From NCBI GenBank assembly GCA_011503125.2, contig WWBZ02000051.1, positions 3,472,001 to 3,536,000 on the forward strand: a DNA stretch of 64,000 bases, read 5' to 3'. Every line of letters begins with the position of its first letter. The first letter of the stretch is position 1. Under the pieces are notes generated by a model. The model did not search any database. It saw only the letters and a program-made list of their open reading frames with translations, and was not told where the DNA came from. The position numbers and the translations under genes were made by a program. This DNA is from Botryosphaeria dothidea. Its lineage: Eukaryota; Ascomycota; Dothideomycetes; Botryosphaeriales; Botryosphaeriaceae. Shown in pieces: positions 31,052 through 43,582 of the stretch.

Positions 31052-34000
31052 TCATCCAGAAGGGGGGGGGGGGGGGGGGGGGGGGTTGGGGTAGGGCTGG
31101 CCGCGGGCGATGGGGGAGGCGTCGAACGAAATAAAACTCCAATCCGCGAAGAATTTACGAACGAAGGTGGCGTCGACGGTGATGCGGGTGAGCGTGGTGT
31201 GGCACGATGCGGCGCGGATGGTGGGGAGGGAGACGTTGGAGATGTCCGGGCCGAGGAGCCAGTCTGGAGGCAGCGCGGTGCGGTTGCCGACCCAGTGTTG
31301 AATGGGGCTGAAGTCGACGAGGAGGACTTTGTAGTCGTGGTGTAGGTCGATGTTCGTGCTGCCGATGAAGCGGTTGCTGAGTTTGTAGCAGGTCGATCGG
31401 CAGTTTCCTTCGGGGATTCTCAGCGGGGACCGCCCGGGATGGAGGATGAGTTTGCAGGCATTGTCGCAATAGAACTCGAAGTCCCACGTCATGTCTCCGG
31501 ACTTTCGGCAGGGAGCATATCCTCGGAGCATGGGGATCATGGTCGCCGGCGTACATGAAATGTCTACCAAAATTACCGGTACATTTAGGGATACTTCTGC
31601 GGTGGAAAGGTCGGCGCCTTCGATCTGGAGATCATCGATGTCGGTGAGATTGCTGAAGACCAGATTCGATAGAATGCCCAATTGGACGGGGATATTGAAT
31701 TTCGGAATCATGGCCCATTCAGTGAATTCAGAGGCGGTGACCACTGCCGCTTCGATATCAAAGGTCATACCCTTGCTATTGTTGAATGCATGCTCGAGGC
31801 TGTCGACGATACTGGTATCCCCTAGTGCTCGGACGTTGGTGGTAGCATTGTTCAACTGAACGCGGTAGAGTCCGGCTGCCACGATTTTGATCACCGGAAT
31901 TAACAGTACCGCGAATGATGTAAGAAGGATCGAGAGGCCAAGCCCCTTTCTTATAGCGTGGATTGGGACCCATATGCTCGGCGTATCTTGCAGAATGAAC
32001 AAAAGGGGCTGCTTCTTACTGGAAGACCCTTTCTAAAGACTCCAGTACGGTCCCATGGTTCTCACAGATCCGTCGATCCTGGAGCATACATAGCCAAGAA
32101 CAAGAAGAACTATAGTAGGTACGCTGGCGAAGTCATATGAGCGATTCTTGTATTGCCACAAAGACCATGATGGATGAGAGAATGCTGCATGAGAGTGGCC
32201 AAGGCGATCATGGTCGCCATCATGGCCAGCAACACCCCCCATCTCGCCCATAAGCGAAGGGCAAGAGGATGAAACCTCGTATGCTGTGAATCCTGCAGAC
32301 AGTTGAAAGAGACCGAGCGATTGGGGGCCTTTGTGTTTAGGGTGGTGGAATCATGAACACCGGTTTGCAAGCGCCATAGCAGCCATGCCGGAAAATACTG
32401 CATACTTTCCTCGGATGACACAGCGGACTCGGCGAACTTGTTCTCCAAATGCTCAGAAGATGCGGCTACTACCAATGCCGTAAGAGCAATACATCCTGGA
32501 TCTTCTTGGAGGGAGGTTCTTGGTCGGATGATAGTCATTTGTAGAACACATGCCCCAGCAATCAGCAAAAGGGCAATCTGGAGCACTCTGAGTGAGGTCA
32601 TGCGTAGGAAAAGCCTGGGCTCATCCGTCCAGATTGTCCCGCCAATATTTTGCGGCTCTGCAGGGGTTTTCCTAGCGAGAAAACTGACCACTTCAGCCAT
32701 GATTGTTGTGGAAAGTTGACTGACTGCAGTCGAGTACAGTCCAGGATTATGGAGGTAAGAGTCGATCCTGAACATGGCTTGATTTCCAGTGATGAGGTTG
32801 CTGATGGGGTCTAGATGATATTCTTTCGCGAGCCATGTGGCGGCAGCAGTGACATTCCGCAGAGTAGCTATGGGGTCGACGTCGAAATAATCAATTTCAG
32901 TATCCGGGAGGATCGGTGGACCTGTTCCTCGCCGTATACCACTATGTACGCGAATGGTGTACGCTTCTTGGACTCCGCCGTCAACTGGATTGCTCAGGTA
33001 GATGTAGATGGCACTTAGTGAGTTTTGGATATCAATAGCCCTCGCAGTGGATGAGAGCAGTCTGTAATCAAAAATCTCATCCTTACTCCGGTTCACACTA
33101 ACCTCAGCGTCTTGGATGGTGAATACTAGAGAACACATGACGCTAATTGGTGTAAAGCTAGTTGGATCATATTGTGTGCCAGACCTTGGTAGGCGGTGCG
33201 CAAGAGCAAACGTCGAAATCAGTCGGAGGTCGGTGTCAGCGGAATCGCAGGAGGTCACATTCAACCATCCAAAGACTTGTGGGGCGCTAAAACGGGGAAA
33301 ATATTCAAGCGTCTGTTGCAGATCCACAGAGCAGTTCAACTCTGGTTGGCTGCTTACACCAGCCGTGAAGCGAGCATTTTCGTCATTACTTTTCCCAGTT
33401 ATGCTGACCACAGGATGGCAGTTGAAGGCGGGGTGGAATGCCTGTACTGTCGCATGGAAGGTTGCGTTCTCTGGCGATGCCGATACATTCGTGAAAGACT
33501 CAAAGACATGGCCATCTTTAGTCCATGATGCGGTTCGGCCATTGGGCATTGCCTGGGCTGCGACAGCGGCGTAGGGTTGTTGTCCGAGATAGAAGTATGG
33601 AATGGGCAGCGAGTGATTGTCGGCGTTCTCCAGTGTCCCTGTGAAATTGAGCACAGTAGTTTTGCGAAAGGCAGCTGGTTTCGAGGAGGAGACGGAGAAG
33701 TCTACAAAGAGAATTAGCCATGGCAACTAAAGCACCCCATAAGAACCCAACAGCCAACCCAACCAGGACAGCCCAATGTCGGTGGCGTGGGGCTGAGACG
33801 ATTGAGAGCACTTCAGACGCGGTGATGTAGTCGAGGAATATGGAACGAGAGCCCTTGGACCACTTCAGGCTCATGTCTGACCAGGGTGTGATCTTCTTGG
33901 AACCACTTGCGACCCCTTTCCAGACTAAGCTCAGAACGAGGATGCAGATGGTAGGAGTGTACCTGACGGCTCGAACGGTGTTCTGATGGGTATTATCTGC

Positions 34001-34669
34001 CCTGAGGCCATGCTGTCGGCCGACTTCGATACGCAGCGCTTCCAGGGACACGGCAAAGATAACGCAGTAGGCTGCGAAGGGAATTCGTCGGTTCTTTCGC
34101 AGCCATGGAGGAATCCATTCCTGCGTTGCCGGGCCCGTGGAACAGCGAGTGTTGTAGGGCAGACGTGTTTCGCCATTTGATGAAAGCAAGCAGTCGCGTC
34201 ATCGCTCGCGTCGGGGGTCAAAGGTGTGAAGGTTCCATCAGCTGTAAGTTCCAGTGCCTCCACGGTAGGTCTGATCGCTTTAGAGGTAGTGATTTGTAGC
34301 TTCTCAAGAGGCGTCACCAGCGTGACCTCGTTAGTAGCGGATAGGGCGGGACACTACGATCACAGGCTGAGGGGAAACCATGCTAGATATAATGGCGCCG
34401 GCGGTTGTGAGCCGCACTCTCTTCGATTATGATGCAGATCCTTCCCCGCTGTCCGCCGTGTATGATTGATGCAGGTTGCCGTTTGATTCGTGCACCACCA
34501 AGTGTGGGATATGTATGTTGAGAGCGGGCAGAGTGAAGGAAGCAGTGATGAGACTGATTTCTGCTGTATAAGGATCCAAAACGATGGGGTGCGCGACGGG
34601 TGGGTTGGGTAGTTGTAGCTGTAGGTGGTGCGGGAGGATGAAGGTGGATGGAGCAGGAGCGCTACTCAT
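31052..34669 (-). pseudogene. DUF3433-type multi-pass membrane protein gene, broken
   Basis: Large minus-strand gene. From the N-end: MSSAPAPST at 34669 (link to the rest unclear), LTPDASDDATACFHQMAKH, a 44-nt intron, EWIPPWLRKNRRIPFAAYC and YTPTICILVLSLVWKGVA (typical DUF3433 half), a junction near 33700, a 500-aa lumenal/extracellular part with many N-glycosylation sequons, further membrane helices, then YDFASVPTIVLLVLGYVCS starting the second DUF3433 half, ending in a Pro run. Lesions: a one-base frame change near 32170 (HSLIHHGL to WQYKNRSYDF) and an in-frame TAG at 32035-32033 (GPYWSL, stop, KGSSSKK). DUF3433 proteins are fungal plasma- or endo-membrane proteins of unknown role. Some lesions could be assembly errors. 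Confidence 0.62.
31062..31085. repeat. run of 24 G (Pro codons of the DUF3433 gene)
   Basis: An uninterrupted G24 run. On the minus strand it encodes the terminal poly-Pro of the DUF3433 protein. Its length sets which of three C-terminal frames follows; one of them gives a Ser/Gly/Pro-rich tail (WMTPPASKSAFARGG ... YGGIEMGD) that looks natural. Confidence 0.8.
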
Positions 34670-35759
34670 TGGTGGTCAGATGGCTTGATTGACAGCAGAA
34701 GAGCTGATGGAGCGGGCATCGCTGTGGCAGAGTGGTTGAAAAAGGGCCTGCGGACTGTCGCAGCTGAGATGCGTAAGGACAACGTTAGTCCCCTGCCGGA
34801 GGACCCTGGAGATCTCTAAGAGACCACTTCCACAGCGGTCGGCGCTGGCCGCTGTAGCGAATGTCAAAACGCACAATGGGATGGCGGGGCGCGGCAGTGC
34901 ATGCGCAGCTGTCCAGCGCTCTCAGATCGTCTAGACGCGGTCGGCGCACCACGAGCCCAACCGGCCGACGCTCACCACAACCTTCAACAGCATCGCTGGG
35001 TAGACTACTTGGACGTGAAGAGCGCGGTCACCGTACCATCGGGTCAGCGCCGCTGGCCGACCGCGCTGCCGCCGAGACAGTGCGCTCTCGCTGCGTGTCA
35101 TCGACACTTCATAAGTCGGCACGCTGTCTGCCACGGAGCACCGCTTCACCCACGGTGGGCGATGACGTAACACTCAGCGTCATTGCAATCAAACCCCGAG
35201 CTCGCCAGGACTGTTTCCTCGCAGCCGCCGGGCGCCGCATCCCACAGCGCGAACATGTCTTGGCATGCCAGCCCGCGCGGCCGCCGCCGCTCACGCCCTC
35301 CCACTTGGACCCATGAACATTTTTTCAGCACCCTCTTTCGCGCTCAGAGCCGGGTCTGACGACCCGCACGCTGAAGTCCCGCCAGTCCAGCGCGCCGCCA
35401 ACGCGCTCACTGAAGGCCGTCCGCTCTGCGACCATTCTCTTGGCATTGAAGCGACCGCCGCACCAGCATCTCCGCAGTCGCGCACCGCTGTGAAGATGCT
35501 TATGCTTATTGGGTCGATTTCACCCCGCTGGGATTCTCGCACGAGCGCGCTCATCTGTCAACATCGCGCGAGCACGCAGGCCCAGCAGTTAATCCTCGCA
35601 GCGGGGCCGCCGCGGCCGTCACCTTACAGCTGGGCAGACACAGGCGCGCATGCAGATCTTCACATGGATTTCATAGCTCGCTGCGGATCCGAAGCGGCGC
35701 CCGACATCACAGCCGCCGTCACCAACCGCAGACCGTCTCAAACCTCCCCCCCGCTCGCT
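34670..35759. other. intergenic, no supported gene
   Basis: Several overlapping long frames on both strands without motifs, expected in GC-rich DNA. 34710-34819 (+) reads AVAEWLKKGLRTVAAEMRK and could be an exon but has no partner. Confidence 0.35.
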
Positions 35760-37561
35760 CTACGACTTGGGCACCATCAAGCGATCCACGTCCGGTCCCC
35801 ATCCACCGTTGACACCCTCAATCACGACCACATTCTCTCCGGCCTTCAAGTTCACGTGCACAACGCTCGACCGGGGCGTCCCCTGCACCGTCGGCAGAAA
35901 CGCCACCTTCTGCGCCACCGCGCCGTTCACGCTCACGCTCGCATACCGCGCCTTCGCATCCAGATTCTGATACTTGACTCGCACGCTCGTCCGCGCCGCG
36001 ACATCGCTGCTCACGCCGCCAAACGTCGCCACGCCCCCCGGACTCGTCGCGCCGCCGACGTACCCCGCGCCGCTGCCGCCGCTGCACCCGTCGCACGCCA
36101 CGCTCTTCGCGCCGCCCGACAGCGCCGCCGCCTCGCCCTCGTCCTGCGTCTCGGCCGGGCCGGCGCTCCACGTCCCCTTGGCCGCGTCGAGCACCCAGTT
36201 GACGGCGTTCTTCATCGACGCGGTGCCGCCCGCCAGCGTGAGCGGCAGCCACACGTACGTGCTGCGGAACAGCGCGCTGCTGACCCAGCGGTCGCCGCCG
36301 AAGAGGTAGGTCGTGCCGGCCGAGCCCTGCACGGGCACGACGAACGACGTCTGCGAGGCGTACGTGTTGGCGCCCGCGTCGGCGAACGTCTTCCACGCCG
36401 TCCACGGGCCCGCGAGGCTGGTGGCGGTCGCGTAGTAGTTGTCGTTGGGGTTCCAGCCGGTGAGCTGCGACGCGAAGAGGTAGTAGGTGCTGGATGCCTT
36501 GACGAGCGCGGGGGATTCGTACTTCTCGGCGAAGACGTGCGTCGAGGCGGTGCCGGTGGTGTTGGTGTAGGCGGCGTTCAGGGCGTCGATGCGGAGGCCG
36601 TTCTCGCGCTGTGGGATGTGACGTTAGAGGGATAAATATTATGGAGCACAGATTGATGGGAAGACTTGAAACCGTGCTGGGGCAGGATGTTGGCGGGAAT
36701 ACACGATGGCCGTAACGATGAACTGTGTCCGGGGACAGTATTCTCAACGGCGGACGCCATTCCTGTGCAAAGCATATGGAGAAAGGATATTGCTGAACAG
36801 CGTTTGGAAATGGAGATGAACAACATTCGGAATAAATGCAGTACTCCTCCGCATGAAACCGTGCCGCAGAAACGGCAGAATTCCCTTCGGGAGAACTGCT
36901 CCAACCCTCTACAAAAAGCACGACGACGATGAGAGCAAAACGACCAGAAAATTTGGAGAACGGCGCTAACGAGAATCAAAAAGGAAAATTGCTCATCATC
37001 ATCGTGTCTACATAGAGAAAAACCAAAGCAAAAATAACTCACGTCCTCAGTCAAGAGATACGCGCTCCCGTCATCGTCCTTGAAGAGCCCCATATCCCTC
37101 GACTGGAAGCCCAGCGGGCGCCAACTCCCCTGATACTGGTACTTCCCGCACACGCTGTCGCCCGTGGCCACGCCGACCTTGGCGTCCTTGTAGTCGCTGC
37201 TGTCAATGTGCGCCCACAAAACGTACTTCTTGGTCTGGTCGTTGTAGATGACCTTGGGCCGCTCAACGATGCGTCCGGGACCGAGGTCACCCGAGGACTG
37301 CTGCGAGAGCAGGGCGCCGACGTACGTCCACTCGACCAGGTTGGTCGACGAGTAGCAGTTGACGTTCAGGAAGTAGGTCCCGTTCGTCTTGTCCTCGCCG
37401 ATCAGGTAGTAGGTGCTGCCGACTTTGATGATGCCTGCGCCGTGGGCCTGGACGTGTTCGCCCGTGTTGGTGGCCGTCCACGTGGCTCCAGGGACGATCT
37501 GGAGAGACGCCGAAACGCATGTGGCCAGGAGGGCGGTGCTGAGAATGGAAAGGAAATGCAT
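35760..37561 (-). CDS. secreted GH43 exo-beta-1,3-galactanase-like enzyme with CBM35, 455 aa
   Basis: Exons 37561-37043 and 36608-35760 with a phase-0 intron of 434 nt (GTGAGT ... CACAG), long for this window. Signal peptide MHFLSILSTALLATCVSA. The GH43 domain (about residues 20-310) shows VQAHGAGIIKVGSTYYLIGE, ERPKVIYN (general-acid Glu in GH43 galactanases), SRDMGLFKDDDGSAYLL (pKa-tuning Asp) and YESPALVK. This is the pattern of subfamily 24 exo-1,3-galactanases, which act on arabinogalactan side chains of plant cell walls. Residues about 330-455 form a CBM35-like module ending GGWGPDVDRLMVPKS, likely galactose-binding. Complete; substrate assignment is by family. Confidence 0.85.
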
Positions 37562-37899
37562 AATGGCGGAGGGCGCTCTGGTCTCTCCAGAAACAGCGGT
37601 GGAAAGGAAAGAATTATTCGACAGGAACGAGAATGTGGGGGATCTTGGTGAATTTATCCTCGAGGGACGTGCCGCCGGGCCGCCGGGAAATGGTGTGGTG
37701 GGATGATTTTCTCCGGTGGATTGTGGGTCGGAATACGGGCCATGGTCCGGGGGCTGTGCCGGGAGGCAGACGGTGTGACGTATGAAGATGGAGAGGCGGG
37801 ATGGATGCGGAAGGTCGAACGGCGGACGTGCGGGGTGCGTGGTGTCGGAGATCGACCCCTGGTGGGAGTGTTGGTCCGGGTCTAAACTTTGATCCAACT
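37562..37899. other. short spacer between GH43 gene and RNase H-like relic
   Basis: Holds the GH43 promoter. One minus-strand frame stays open from the RNase H relic through this spacer into GH43 exon 1; I take that as chance. Confidence 0.5.
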
Positions 37900-38710
37900 T
37901 CAAAAGGAATCCATCGTGCGGCCCTGCGAATACGTCTCGTTCCACCACCACACATAGTGCCATCTCCGTCCTTTCAGACCGGCCCATGTCCATCTCTTTC
38001 CGCACTTCCTCGACCATGTCGTAGTCGCTGGCCCGCTTGGCCATGCAGTCGGCCCAGATGTTGACAGGCACCGCCGTGTCGTCCTTGTCGGGAATCCACG
38101 TTAACACGACAGAGACTCCGTCGTCACTCAGGCGCTGAGCATCCCCGTTGAGCAATAGGCGTGTCAATCCGGCTCCACGGAAGCCTTGGACGTGCGAGAA
38201 AGCGACCGGGTCTCTGATGTAGCGTAGCGCGGTGTCGCAGTCGGTGTAGACGGCCACCTCCCTGGCCGCGTAGCGCACCGGCATCCTGCAGCCCGAGTCG
38301 TCCCTGCGAACAGGATCTTCCCCCTTCCACAGTGAAGTTGCGATCTTGGAGATGGCGTACTGCATGGCAATGAGCTCCGCCCGTTCCGCCGTCCGCTGCT
38401 CGCCCTGGAGCAGGTTCGAGATGTCCTACGTCTTCTCCCTCCACGTCCAATCCCAGATATTCTCATCCCACTGCTGCCATGCCACAGCAATGGTAATGCC
38501 CACGCGCTACACACGGCGGGACAATCCGTTTTCCAACTGCGTCATCTCGCGTGGCTTCTTCGACGCGTCCGGGTTGAGCACCAGCCGGTGCGGCGCCGTG
38601 GCGGCCTGTTCTGAATTGGCCAGCCTGCACCGCTGGTCTCGGATGGCGGGGTCCGCCGAGCCGCCCCGCAATCCGTTGATCGGTCCTGGGAAAGTCGCAT
38701 AGCTGGCCAT
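37900..38710 (-). pseudogene. RNase H type-1-like protein, broken by two TAG and a frameshift
   Basis: From ATG 38710 (MASYATFPGPINGLRGG) one frame runs about 700 bases with TAG at 38509-38507 (LSRRV, stop, RVGITIAVAW) and 38428-38426 (REKT, stop, DISNLL). The RNase H core follows: QGEQRTAERAELIAMQYA (Glu), REVAVYTDCDTALRYIRD (Asp), VSVVLTWIPDKDDTAVPVNI and WADCMAKRA (Asp). Near 37985 the natural C-terminus moves to another frame (LKGRRWHYVWWWNETYSQGR, ending DSF at TGA 37902-37900). RNase H-like domains like this occur as host proteins in ascomycetes and in retroelements; no reverse transcriptase is seen nearby. Confidence 0.6.
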
Positions 38711-41700
38711 GGCGCCGTTTTCGTTGGTGCCGTCGGTGTCGGTGCAGCTGTGGGCACGACGCCGCACCGCACCAAAACTTCAACCACAGCCTGCGCGACG
38801 GCTCGGCCCGACATGGTCCCGCGGGTGCTCCTCCCGCCCGCATGAGCCGTGTTCCCCGCCAGTTTCCAGACCTCTCCCCGCTGTGCTGCTCTGATGAGAG
38901 CGATGATCCCCAAAATCGTACTGCCAAGGCCGACCGCCGGCCAACATGAACACTTCCCGAGTTCGAAACCCGGCAATCTTCCAAAATGAGCATTCCCACT
39001 TCACCAGCGGTGATCCCCAACCGCGAGCCTTCTTCAACTTTGTTCGAGGTCTAGGCTGTGCATCTTGCTAGATAAGTCGTGCCGATGTGCTGGTGTTGCT
39101 GCTATTTATCGCCCTTGACTGGTGACAATATTCCCGATAGAATAGCCAGAGCACGGCTACGAGGCTCGGAGAGATGCTGAGTGTCCTGCTTCCCCAAAAG
39201 AAGGATCCCAAAGCTACTAGCACATGCCAATGCGTTGTGCTGATGCTGATGCTATCCTATAAGATGCGTGAGAGTGAAGAAGGTCCCAAGTGCCTCAAGA
39301 GATGTTTGGTCTTGCTGGGACGGTTGGTCACTGGGCTTGACATGACTGATGGTGAATGACAGGGCAATGTGGACGGGCTGATTTTACGGCCGCATGGTGA
39401 CCAAAAGCTCATCCTGAGATGCTCATTCGTCTGATGATGACACTGCGAACGCTGTAGAGGCCGGACATCCCCAAGCGAGCTGCCGCATTCCAAGCTCTTC
39501 CCTGAATACTGGAGATGATCGCAGTGACGAGTCACCTGGACGTGAACCAGATGCTTGTACTGAAGATATCGACAGTATTCCAGCCCTTGCTCAGATCCGT
39601 GAATGTGTCCTTGCTGTGTTGTGCAATAAAACCCCTGCGTTTTTTGTCCGCAACGGTGTCCAAGTGGCCGAAGGCTGGAGTTAATCGAAGATCTTACGTT
39701 AGTTCGCGATATGGTGTCTTGGATGGGAAGTTGCGCTAGCGCAGTTTGAGCGTGAGAACGAAAGATGTTCTGGGTAGGTGCCCCCATGAAGAGCTGCGAT
39801 GCTGGCGCCGACACCCTCCGCCGCGGAAGAGGTGTCGAGAAGGTGATAGTGAGCCACTCAGAGCTGAACGAACGTGACGAGAACAAGAACAGATCGTGAC
39901 GAAGCAAGGAAAGGAGGAGCGGCCGTGATCGCTGAGGGTCTGCCTGCATGGGAGAAGAGAGTGGTTGCCAGGAGTACGCTGCGACGCGGTTGACGTTGGT
40001 GGTGGATCAAAGAACGAAGACCAAGTTGTGGTACGCGTAGAGAAGAAGGAGCGTGTCGCCGCGGAAGAGAAGCTTTGGGGGCGGAGCGAGTGTCGGGGCG
40101 GCCCGCATGCAATGCGCTGTAGCGCACGGGGCCCCTGACTTCCGCCCAAGCCAGCGCCCACGCCTGCCGTCTCTGCTCCCATGCTCTCAGTCACACGCTG
40201 CATGATGAATGAGAGACCCTCCGCATTCATCACCTTTCCTGCAACAACTCTAAGCTCGCAGCCACCATACGTAGTATGAAGATATTTTAGCCTCTCTTCC
40301 CCAGATTCCTCTTCCTGGAGTTTTTGGAGACTAGATGTATGATAGTATACTGCGCAACTGCAAGACCATCGAATGTCAAGGCGGCGAACTGGAATCCGTG
40401 GCTATAGTTGGCTTCTCGCGAGCCAGCGTCTATGTTTTGACTAAGTACAGTGAACCTGCGCTGCTCAGCAAGTTTGGTTTGTTGTTGAATGCTGGATCAA
40501 TAATATCCACGATGCCACATCAAGATATTGCTATTCGGTCTTTCTTTATCATATCACCAAATGTCTTGTCCTGGACTTCTTAGGGAGTTGCGCACAGTAC
40601 CAAGGAACAAAGCTGTCATTACTTTTGCAATGCCGATCATAGAATGTGGTATTGAATGCCGAGAATTTCAAAGCAGAATAATAAAGAGCGCTGGTCATTC
40701 CTCCCTGAAGAAGGCCCGTGACATTGACCTACTTCTGATAATGAAAGCCAGGTCAAGCATTTTCGTGTCAACCTCATGTTTTCTATGAGGATTTGAGAAT
40801 TGCAATGGCATTCGAAAGACTGTCACAGACCGGTTCAGAAGTGTACGACGGGAGGATAACTTTTGCAACCAAATTGGTACCCAATACTCAACAGAAGACT
40901 GCTAGCAATGCACCAGCTGCTGTTCCTTGATATATCAAATCTCGATCATGGGCTAAACCCACGGTGGCAAAATCTACAGTCTGAGCCCTGTCAGCCCACA
41001 AGATTCGTGTTTTCTACTGTGATTCTCCTTGATATGTGTTGAGACTTTTTTAATGCTCACGGCTTCGGTATTCGCATGAATCATACATGAGACTTCGGCC
41101 GTTGCATCTCCAGACGCATGAATTTATTGACTTTTGATATATTCTTCCAGGTGTTTTCTGTTTTGATTTGCATGAAACTTCGTCTGGTGCCCTGGGACGT
41201 GGTTGCTGCCAGTGGCGGCAGGGGATGCGCTCCATGGCGCGAATGCTGTTGCTCTGCTGTTTTTGGAGCACCGGCAATACCCATACATGTGCATGGAAGT
41301 CTATCCCTGCCATTTTGGGCTTACAGGTATGCCGTAGAGGATTTAGTCTACGTGTGTAGCCGAAGTGCTACCGGTTGCGTTTGTTGTGGTGGCTGCGCGC
41401 GTTGCTTTCTTTCACCGTGTCAACCTCGCCGCCTCAACACCTCAACTTCGCCTGCCACCACTCATCTCATCCACGCTGATCATGAGCTGCAATAGCGCGG
41501 ACTTACAGCCAGACATGAACCCACCCCGTCTGCTCCATGTCGGATGCAAGATCGTTTAGTAAGCTTGTACAATGTCGACCTTCGGAGCTTGTGACAACAA
41601 CCATTCGTCACTGACTTGATCTCAGATGCTACAGAACCCTCTATAGCTATAAGCTTTTGCAAGAGTACAGATGTATGCCAAGGGGCCTGTATCACCGCGT

Positions 41701-43582
41701 GTGACAGCGGACGATCTTGACGAAGTGCGCCATCGCAACAAAGCTCCTTGAAGGGAACTGAGGCTGCCGACACACCAGCAAGAAGATCTGGCGAAGTGCG
41801 GCTCCCAGGTCTCGCACTATACCTCTTTCTCGCTTGGAGAAGCAGATTTTGGCGAACTCCAGTCTTTCAAGTCTTCACTTGTGGATTGGATTGGCGCAGA
41901 CGCTCCCGCCGGTACGTATACAACATTCTGACAATTGATCTTCATCCCTTCCGATGATGGCGAGCGCTGTAAGAACACTTGAGAGCTGCATGTCTAGGTC
42001 AGCGGTAACCGCCAGCCCTGCTGCGCATGGTTTACGTGTGAGCTACTGTGTTTGCTGCTGCTGAAAACCTACACTTCTGGGGACCACAGATGTTCTTTCC
42101 ACAATCAATTTCACTCTCCTGCAATATGCATTCGCTAATCACGCCTTTAGTACGACCGACTTGACGATTCGCAGACGGACGTCCGCTTCATGACGCAGCT
42201 GATCTCAAAAGACAATTTGAAGGAACGTATTCACTTAATTTCCACATTTCCCGAGGACGACAGAAGAATATTGACAAGAACAAGCTAAGAGCGTGGTAGC
42301 GATCCTGGTGCTAACCGCCGGCTCTGCCGTGCAAGGTTTCCCACGTTTCGCGACCAGTCGACTTATGCTGAAATCTAATTCTGAGGGCCCAATTGCTATT
42401 GTTAAAAGAACGCAATCAATTGAAGACCATGGCTAATTAAATTGAAAGGTTCCACCGCTTCAAGAAGCCAAGAAGATATCCGCACCGACACCAATGATGT
42501 TGAGAAATCATTTCTCCAGGCACCAAAGACCTGCAACACAGTCAAGCTATTTCCCAACACCTTTCGTTGATATTTGATCTGGAAGAGGCCAATGTGCGGT
42601 ATTTGAACACAATACGATCTGTCGCATATTGTTGCGCACGGCTTCAAAATCATCTGGCGCGACAGACACATGTACACGGCCATTCGCCAGTCTCCTGTCG
42701 GCCCAAGTGGCATTCATCGACACGGAGCGGTCGATAATCGGCCAAGAGGAAAATCTTAGAGGACCACGGTTTATGGATGGGCGCTCGATACATGTTTGAG
42801 ATCACCTGAACAGGCCGGACAAAGACAGACCAATTTATAGTCCATAGAACATCAGCGCTGAAAACAATGGACAGAATGCTAAGGGTACCAGTGCGCAAAT
42901 TCTATTACTGCTTGCGAAATACCTGTTGCTTCTGACATTGAGTGTGTTTGGCGTTCGCCTTCTTCACGGTGTCCAAGACCGTCCTTAGTGGGTGAGCGAA
43001 AAGCGCACTTTCCTGACCTGGCTGGCGGCGGCAGCCTCCCTTCTGGCTTGCGTTCTTCCCCGCGACAGCCTGATCACTCCTCACAAAGTTCGCAATATCA
43101 TCAACCATCCCCTTTCTTTTTCTCGGCCACATGGACCCAGAATAATCCTCCCCGGCGGTAAGCAACTCGCTCCTTGCCTCAGCACACCTCACTTGATGTG
43201 CGCCCTGAGACATCATTTCTGACCCACCGGTCGAGTAGGCCCAGAGCCTTCAAGACCAATAACCCTGACTCGCATGTTATCCTCATCATGCCCCCCGGAA
43301 GGCCACTATAACCTCACAGCAGGCAGGCTATTTTGCCTGCCACTGTCCCGAAAAGATGAGTTTTCTTCCGAGCCTCACCTGTAAGGCAGCCCGGATGATG
43401 CCCATCGCGCTCGTAAGCCCCCAATCAATCCTCGCTCGCAAAAGCACACTCTCCTCGCTTGCCGAGCTGGGGGCCAATGCACAACACCATAGGGCGCCCT
43501 GACTTAGTGAGCCACGTATAGCTCGTCTGTCAAGCTTGTGGTAAGTGCAGCTACCCAGCATGCTGACTTTTAGCACGTATAA
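38711..43582. other. gene-poor 4.9 kb, nothing supported
   Basis: Many short frames on both strands; none has a motif, coherent splice sites or a good length. Composition shifts from GC-rich (38.7-40.2 kb) to more A/T-rich with scattered stops (40.3-43.5 kb). No repeat copy of the 5.2/51.5/61.5 kb family found here by eye. Confidence 0.45.

Noticed and set aside
34728..34800. tRNA-like string (GTGGCAGAGTGGTTGA, like a tRNA-Leu/Ser D arm)
   Set aside because: No matching acceptor stem, anticodon arm or T arm follows at the right spacing.
35265..36635. 456-codon plus-strand open frame
   Set aside because: It is antisense to the GH43-CBM35 gene, whose motifs and signal peptide are clear; the frame is a GC-rich shadow.
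37900..38710. Non-LTR retrotransposon (because of the RNase H domain)
   Set aside because: No reverse transcriptase, endonuclease or poly-A tail seen nearby; the domain sits in a small stand-alone gene.
38950..38990. T-loop-like GAGTTCGAAACCCGG
   Set aside because: One mismatch in the stem and no upstream cloverleaf on either strand.
39736..40233. 165-codon minus-strand frame, Ser/Arg-rich
   Set aside because: No motif, non-native composition, and an equally open plus-strand GC-rich background.
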